From Candidatus Rifleibacteriota bacterium (GTDB taxonomy: Bacteria; Riflebacteria; Ozemobacteria; Ozemobacterales; Ozemobacteraceae), in NCBI GenBank assembly GCA_017526725.1, contig JAFXRA010000086.1, positions 1 to 8,184 of the forward strand: a stretch of 8,184 nucleotides of DNA, read 5' to 3'. The first letter of the stretch is position 1; every line of letters begins with the position of its first letter. The position numbers and the translations under genes are program-made. Below the pieces are notes generated by a model. It saw only the letters and a program-made list of their open reading frames with translations, was not told the origin of the DNA and ran no database searches. Below are positions 7,748-8,184 of the stretch, piece by piece.

Positions 7748-7780
7748 GTATAAGCAATCTTTATACGGGAAGACGTATAA
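7748..7780 (+). promoter_or_regulatory. Three-arm alternating hairpin
   Basis: GTATAA (7748-7753), TTATACG (7761-7767) and CGTATAA (7774-7780) are arranged so that the middle arm can pair with either neighbour: 6 bp with a 7-nt loop, or 7 bp with loop GGAAGA. Six T residues follow at 7787-7792, after a 6-nt gap. This could be a weak terminator closing the DUF4160-like transcript, a small attenuator, or an operator with three half-sites. The arms are short and AT-rich. Confidence 0.35.
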
Positions 7781-7791
7781 TTAACATTTTT

Positions 7792-7823
7792 TACATTAAT
7801 GTATTTGAATTATAGCATATAAT
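7792..7823 (+). promoter_or_regulatory. Predicted promoter -10 with a 12-bp palindromic operator candidate
   Basis: TATAAT at 7818-7823 is a perfect -10 hexamer. No good -35 lies 16-18 bp upstream; that position falls within TACATTAATGTA (7792-7803), a perfect 12-bp palindrome. AATGTATT also appears twice, at 7798-7805 and 7821-7828, flanking the -10. A dimeric regulator covering the -35 region is a reasonable guess. In such AT-rich DNA both matches could be chance. Confidence 0.35.
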
Positions 7824-7878
7824 GTATTGTTTAAAATCATTGAAATAAAACATTAAAGAATTAAAGAAATATTAAATA

Positions 7879-8109
7879 ATGTGCTATCTAGTTGCTAAAA
7901 GTGTAAATTCTCATGGTTGTTATGCTTTAAAAACTGAACTTGGCAATCACTTAGTTGAGTTGAAAAAATACTTAAATAACTTGGTTGCTGATTATGGAAT
8001 ACAGCTAGTAACCATAAGCAGACCTACTGCTTTTGGGGAATATGCCCCATATTCTTTTGTTAAGACCGAAGAGGAATTTATCAAATTAGTCACAAACATG
8101 AAAGAATAA
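7879..8109 (+). CDS. Conserved small protein, DUF6718-like
   Basis: A 76-residue soluble protein starting MCYLVAK, with the segments GCYALKTELG, IQLVTISRPTAFGEYAPY and a C-terminal TEEEFIKLVTNM helix. No signal peptide or transmembrane segment is visible. I recall a small family with this same opening and the 'QLVTISRP-A-GEY-PY' core, annotated DUF6718 and common in gut bacteria; its function is unknown to me. The start is supported by the conserved MCYL opening, since the upstream sequence (two tandem ATTAAAGA units, 7852-7867) has only a weak AAAGAA-like ribosome site. The end is a tandem TAA-TAG stop. It stands alone behind its own -10 box at 7818, about 140 bp after the broken DUF4160-like gene. 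Confidence 0.75.
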   Translation: MCYLVAKSVNSHGCYALKTELGNHLVELKKYLNNLVADYGIQLVTISRPTAFGEYAPYSFVKTEEEFIKLVTNMKE

Positions 8110-8184
8110 TAGAAAATTAAAAAAAAATAGTAAAAAAATATTCTCTAATCAATTTTAAATTAACATTAAATCAATTCTTATTTA

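Noticed and set aside
8110..8184. Terminator after the DUF6718-like gene
   Set aside because: The region is almost pure A/T with A-runs on this strand and no convincing stem; nothing can be supported.

Overview
The window holds the 3' part of one very large lipid-type polyketide synthase gene (bases 1-7002, open at the left edge) and then about 1.2 kb of AT-rich accessory DNA with small genes. The organism looks like a low-GC bacterium using the standard code, with compact genes and many short palindromic repeats. The small-protein families resemble ones I recall from gut and rumen anaerobes, but the sequence does not settle the phylum.

Bases 1-7002 encode a Pfa/secondary-lipid synthase subunit, with 2333 residues visible. 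The order is ketosynthase (KS, entered just before its active-site Cys), a second KS-like domain that has lost its Cys (chain-length factor, CLF), an acyltransferase (AT), a long linker, and four FabA-like hotdog units that alternate non-catalytic and catalytic (psiDH1-DH1-psiDH2-DH2). This is the layout of PfaC-type PUFA synthase subunits with a PfaB-like AT built in, closest to my memory of myxobacterial Pfa3. No acyl carrier protein (ACP), ketoreductase or enoyl reductase is visible, so partner subunits must be encoded elsewhere, probably upstream.

Two linkers of this enzyme carry palindromic repeats translated in frame. A 61-nt element occurs twice (3865-3925 and 5755-5815) with a single synonymous difference, and a larger GC-rich composite palindrome lies at about 3980-4087. 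All three lie between domains, not inside them.

Bases 7003-7205 are intergenic: a small hairpin at the stop codon, an imperfect palindrome of the 'CATTGCGAG...GCAATCT' type, and a plausible promoter. Bases 7206-7740 carry a two-gene module: an intact 90-residue protein overlapping a DUF4160-like gene that is broken by two frameshifts. Bases 7741-7878 hold a three-arm alternating hairpin, a perfect 12-bp palindrome and a consensus -10 box ahead of a 76-residue conserved small protein (7879-8109; DUF6718-like from memory). The last 75 bases are A/T-rich and show nothing recognisable.
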